The notes below the pieces were generated by a model that was given only the letters and a program-made list of their open reading frames with translations, had not been told where the DNA came from and did no database searches. Below, piece by piece: positions 1-5,388 of a DNA stretch of 5,388 bases. Numbering within the stretch: position 1 is the first letter of the stretch; each line of letters begins with the position of its first letter. This DNA comes from an uncultured Succinatimonas sp. (GTDB lineage Bacteria; Pseudomonadota; Gammaproteobacteria; Enterobacterales; Succinivibrionaceae), in contig CABQMD010000080.1 of assembly GCA_902465145.1 (NCBI GenBank), positions 1-5,388 of the forward strand, written 5' to 3'. A program made the translations under genes and the position numbers.

Positions 1-3677
<3,677 letters not shown>

Positions 3678-3678
3678 T

Positions 3679-4395
3679 ATGACCTTGCATACCATTGAAA
3701 AACGTTTTGCCATGATCCCTGCCCGCGGAGGTTCAAAACGTATTCCATTAAAAAATATTAAGGAATTTTTAGGTCATCCGCTTATCTACTACTCCATCAA
3801 AGCAGCATTGGAATCCGAACTTTTTGAACACGTCATAGTCTCCACTGATTCAGAAGAAATTGCTGAAATTGCAAAAGATTTAGGAGCGGAAATTCCTTTT
3901 TTAAGAGAGAAAAAGCTTGCCGACGATTTTATCGGTACCGGAGACGTCACCAAGGATGCCTACAAGCGCATGAGATCTTTAGGATTTGATGCCGATACGG
4001 TATGTACCATATATGCTACGGCTCCGCTTTTAACCGGAAAATACCTTAAAAAGGCTTATCAACAGTTCAAACAGGAAAAAGCAGATTATTTGTACGCCTG
4101 TTGCGAGTTTCCTTTTCCCATCCAACGGGCTCAATTTTTGGATAAAAACAAAATTCCTACTCCGGTGATGCCCCAATACATGTCATGGCGTTCTCAGGAT
4201 TTACCTAAGACTTATCAGGATGCCGGTCTGTTTTACTTCTATTCAAAAAATTACTTTGTTGATCCACAAACTGCTCCGCTTTCTTTAAGAGGTTTTGAGA
4301 TGCCTCGCCACCGCGTGATCGATATAGATACCAAGGAAGACTGGGACTATGCTCAGGCTATGGTAAAAGCCGTAAACGAACTAAATCTAAACTAA
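3679..4395 (+). CDS. pseF: Pseudaminic acid cytidylyltransferase, PseF
   Basis: This enzyme couples pseudaminic acid to CTP, releasing pyrophosphate and giving CMP-pseudaminic acid, the donor used by flagellin glycosyltransferases. It belongs to the CMP-nonulosonate synthetase group (NeuA/KdsB-like nucleotidyltransferase fold). The nucleotide-binding signature IPARGGSKRIPLKN is at 13-26. STDSEEIA (55-62), ATAPLL (113-118), YQDAGLFYFY (179-188) and DIDTKEDW (215-222), where D215 and D217 are likely metal ligands, follow in the usual order. Its 238 residues are normal for the family. The start at 3679 lies one base after the pseC stop and has a good GGAG (3668-3671) seven bases upstream. This favours it over the internal Met12, which is too close to the signature. 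NeuA or LegF (legionaminate) cannot be excluded from motifs alone, but the pseB-pseC context makes PseF much more likely. Confidence 0.92.
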   Translation: MTLHTIEKRFAMIPARGGSKRIPLKNIKEFLGHPLIYYSIKAALESELFEHVIVSTDSEEIAEIAKDLGAEIPFLREKKLADDFIGTGDVTKDAYKRMRSLGFDADTVCTIYATAPLLTGKYLKKAYQQFKQEKADYLYACCEFPFPIQRAQFLDKNKIPTPVMPQYMSWRSQDLPKTYQDAGLFYFYSKNYFVDPQTAPLSLRGFEMPRHRVIDIDTKEDWDYAQAMVKAVNELNLN

Positions 4396-4440
4396 ACAAC
4401 TGTCTTACGAAAGAGGAAATTTTATTTAGTCATCTGTTAT

Positions 4441-4473
4441 CTGTTTGATTACAAAACTAACTTAATTAAACAG
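4441..4473 (+). repeat. Imperfect inverted repeat, 11-bp stem with one G-U pair
   Basis: CTGTTTGATTA (4441-4451) pairs with TAATTAAACAG (4463-4473) across an 11-base loop, with a single G-U position in RNA. The stem is AT-rich and has no downstream T-run, so it is not a classic terminator. It may stabilise the 3' end of the pse transcript or be part of a leader for the next gene; neither is shown. Confidence 0.45.
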
Positions 4474-4522
4474 GCTGATTTCAGCACACCACTGCTTAAA
4501 AAAAATTTGAACCGTGTAATAC

Positions 4523-4559
4523 TTTGCATATTAGTTACATACAAGGAGTAATATGCAAA
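4523..4559 (+). repeat. Perfect 11-bp inverted repeat enclosing the Rpn ribosome-binding site and start codon
   Basis: TTTGCATATTA (4523-4533) is the exact reverse complement of TAATATGCAAA (4549-4559), with a 15-base spacer. The spacer holds AAGGAG (4543-4548) and the right arm contains ATG 4553-4555. As RNA this would be a hairpin with the start codon paired in the stem and the Shine-Dalgarno in the loop. As DNA it could be a two-fold symmetric operator centred at 4541. The symmetry is seen directly; the regulatory role is inferred. Confidence 0.6.
4543..4548 (+). promoter_or_regulatory. Ribosome-binding site of the Rpn gene, in a hairpin loop
   Basis: AAGGAG ends four bases before ATG 4553, a somewhat short spacing. 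It lies in the 15-base spacer between the arms of the perfect inverted repeat, so it would stay exposed while the start codon itself is paired. Confidence 0.7.
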
Positions 4560-5388
4560 AGAAAAAAGGTTCATCAAGCGAAAAACAGAACCATACTTCC
4601 AAAATTTCAAAAGAATTGGACGGGGTTTTAAAACGTCTGTTCGGGATCAAACTTATGGTCCGCAGTCTTCTGAAAGAATTCAGATCAATACTGTGTCTGC
4701 CATCGCTTGAAAACGGGACATTGGAAGCTTTTCCCACTGAACATGTGAGCGAAAACTACAAACTTAAGCGAAACGATCTTATTTGGAAATTCAAAAATAG
4801 CGACGGAGACGATTGTTATTTTCTCCTAATGCTGGAATTTCAATCAACCGTAGACCGTTTCATGGCACAGCGCATCATGACTTATGTAGCTTTAGTCTAT
4901 GATCGCCTGAAAAATACAGACAGCGTCAAAAAGATGAATAATCTGTTGCCGCAAATATATCCGGTCGTTCTGTACATCGGCGAACAACCTTGGACTGCAC
5001 CGCTGTCTACTACAGATCTTATAAAAGTCTGGTCAAAGGAAACCAAACACTTAGTACCAAATGTCACCTACGTCGTTTTGGATAGCAGGCGGCTTCCTGA
5101 TGAACTGATGCAAAAATGTAATGAAGCGGCCGGATTATTTTTGGAGTGCGAACGGGCACGAACGCCGCAGGATGCTTTAAAAAGCTTTAAACGCTTTTAC
5201 ACTTATTTAAGTCAAGATATTTCCAGAAACAGCAACGAACGCAATGAATTTGACGAATTGAAAAAATTCCTGTTGGAATGGTACCGCCTTTTCCTTACAG
5301 TAAAAGGGGTAAAATCAGAAGACATTAAAAAAATCACACAATTAGAGGAGGTTTCTTCTATGTTTGACAACTGTGGTATGCGCTGGGA
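4553..5388 (+). CDS. Rpn/YhgA-like PD-(D/E)XK nuclease family protein, 3' partial
   Basis: At least 278 codons run from ATG 4553 to the window edge without a stop, so the C-terminus is missing. The protein resembles the Rpn family (PF04754, 'Transposase_31'), whose E. coli members promote RecA-independent recombination and DNA cleavage and have been linked to phage defence. A lysine/serine-rich, probably flexible N-terminus (1-20) is followed by helices around LDGVLKRLF (22-30). The nuclease core reads RNDLIWKF (73-80) with D75, then LLMLEFQS (91-98) with E95 and Q97, giving the D...E-x-Q arrangement usual in this family. The conserved stretch DRFMAQRIMTYVALVY (101-116) and YPVVLYIGEQPWTAP (136-150) follow. 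No transposase DDE triad or terminal repeats were seen, so the old 'transposase' label is misleading. AAGGAG (4543-4548) supports the start. The gene follows the pse genes after a 157-nt gap and is probably a separate unit. Glutamate is encoded by 18 GAA and only 3 GAG codons. Confidence 0.82.
   Translation, partial: MQKKKGSSSEKQNHTSKISKELDGVLKRLFGIKLMVRSLLKEFRSILCLPSLENGTLEAFPTEHVSENYKLKRNDLIWKFKNSDGDDCYFLLMLEFQSTVDRFMAQRIMTYVALVYDRLKNTDSVKKMNNLLPQIYPVVLYIGEQPWTAPLSTTDLIKVWSKETKHLVPNVTYVVLDSRRLPDELMQKCNEAAGLFLECERARTPQDALKSFKRFYTYLSQDISRNSNERNEFDELKKFLLEWYRLFLTVKGVKSEDIKKITQLEEVSSMFDNCGMRW
5344..5351 (+). promoter_or_regulatory. Strong internal Shine-Dalgarno within the Rpn gene
   Basis: The bases AGAGGAGG include a full AGGAGG (5346-5351) and end 8 nt before the in-frame ATG at 5360, which is optimal spacing. 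This site is stronger than that of any main start in the window. It is encoded by consecutive GAG GAG codons (E265, E266), while 18 of the other 19 glutamates in the visible gene use GAA. Confidence 0.55.
5360..5388 (+). CDS. Possible internal in-frame start for a small C-terminal Rpn product, 3' partial
   Basis: ATG 5360 is Met270 of the Rpn reading frame (807 bases, 269 codons, after the main start). It is preceded at 8-nt spacing by a strong Shine-Dalgarno sequence. If used, it would yield a small protein identical to the C-terminus of the nuclease. Only nine complete codons are visible, so its length and fold cannot be judged. E. coli Rpn genes have been reported to produce such intragenic small proteins, which neutralise the full-length toxin. 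Applying that here is inference from the ribosome-binding site, its frame and its unusual codons. Confidence 0.4.

Larger units (their letters stand above)
4396..4552 (+). other. Intergenic region between pseF and the Rpn gene
   Basis: This 157-nt, AT-rich gap is the only sizeable non-coding stretch. It contains a tandem ATCTGTT repeat (4432-4445), an imperfect hairpin (4441-4473), a short palindrome (4474-4485), an A8 tract (4498-4505) and the left arm of the start-codon dyad. I see no GC-rich stem followed by a T-run on the + strand, so there is no convincing intrinsic terminator for the pse genes. A weak promoter is possible: TTGAAC (4507-4512), 16 nt, then TATTAG (4529-4534), each matching 4 of 6 consensus bases. 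No small ORF is supported. Confidence 0.6.

Noticed and set aside
4381..4429. CTAAAT/ATTTAG pairing as a terminator after pseF
   Set aside because: It is a six-base AT-only-rich stem (seven with one flanking A-T pair) across a loop of more than 35 bases, without a T-run, and is not stable or meaningful.
4507..4534. Promoter TTGAAC-16 nt-TATTAG for the Rpn gene
   Set aside because: Each box matches only 4 of 6 consensus bases in AT-rich DNA, so it is mentioned as a possibility but not called as a feature.
5250..5279. Possible internal promoter TTGACG-18 nt-TGGAAT upstream of the internal Rpn start
   Set aside because: The -35 match is good, but the -10 is weak and lacks the important second A. 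It is not strong enough to support a separate transcript for the small product.
4553..5388. Reading the last gene as a transposase of a mobile element
   Set aside because: The family is historically labelled transposase, but the visible motifs are PD-(D/E)XK nuclease-like. No terminal inverted repeats, target-site duplication or DDE residues are seen in the window.

Overview
The window looks like a chromosomal segment from a motile gammaproteobacterium. The first gene is a FleQ/FlrA-type sigma-54 activator, the master regulator of polar flagella in Vibrio, Shewanella, Aeromonas and Pseudomonas. It is followed by genes for pseudaminic acid, a nonulosonic acid that commonly decorates flagellin. 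AT-leaning codon use, together with an Rpn-family nuclease gene of a kind abundant in host-associated anaerobes, makes a member of the Succinivibrionaceae (Aeromonadales) my best guess. That assignment is inference and is not proven by the sequence.

Layout, all on the + strand: (1) bases 1-1492 hold the FleQ/FlrA regulator, which enters from upstream and lacks only its first few codons. (2) After 14 nt come pseB (1507-2529), pseC (2526-3677, overlapping pseB by ATGA) and pseF (3679-4395, one base after pseC). The tight packing of these four genes suggests one transcription unit. (3) A 157-nt gap (4396-4552) holds several inverted repeats. (4) From 4553 to the window end runs an Rpn/YhgA-like PD-(D/E)XK nuclease gene with no stop before the edge.

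How the genes work together: the regulator would switch on flagellar genes with RpoN. PseB and PseC carry out the first two steps from UDP-GlcNAc toward pseudaminic acid, and PseF activates the finished sugar as CMP-pseudaminic acid. The middle enzymes PseH, PseG and PseI are not in the window and must lie elsewhere if the pathway is complete. The Rpn gene is functionally unrelated. It belongs to a family linked to recombination, toxicity and phage defence.

The most interesting signals are in and around the Rpn gene. A perfect 11-bp inverted repeat encloses its Shine-Dalgarno sequence and includes its start codon. Near the window end, inside the gene, a near-ideal Shine-Dalgarno sits 8 nt before an in-frame ATG. 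It is made from two GAG codons in a gene that otherwise almost always uses GAA. This resembles the intragenic small protein (antitoxin) arrangement reported for E. coli Rpn genes.
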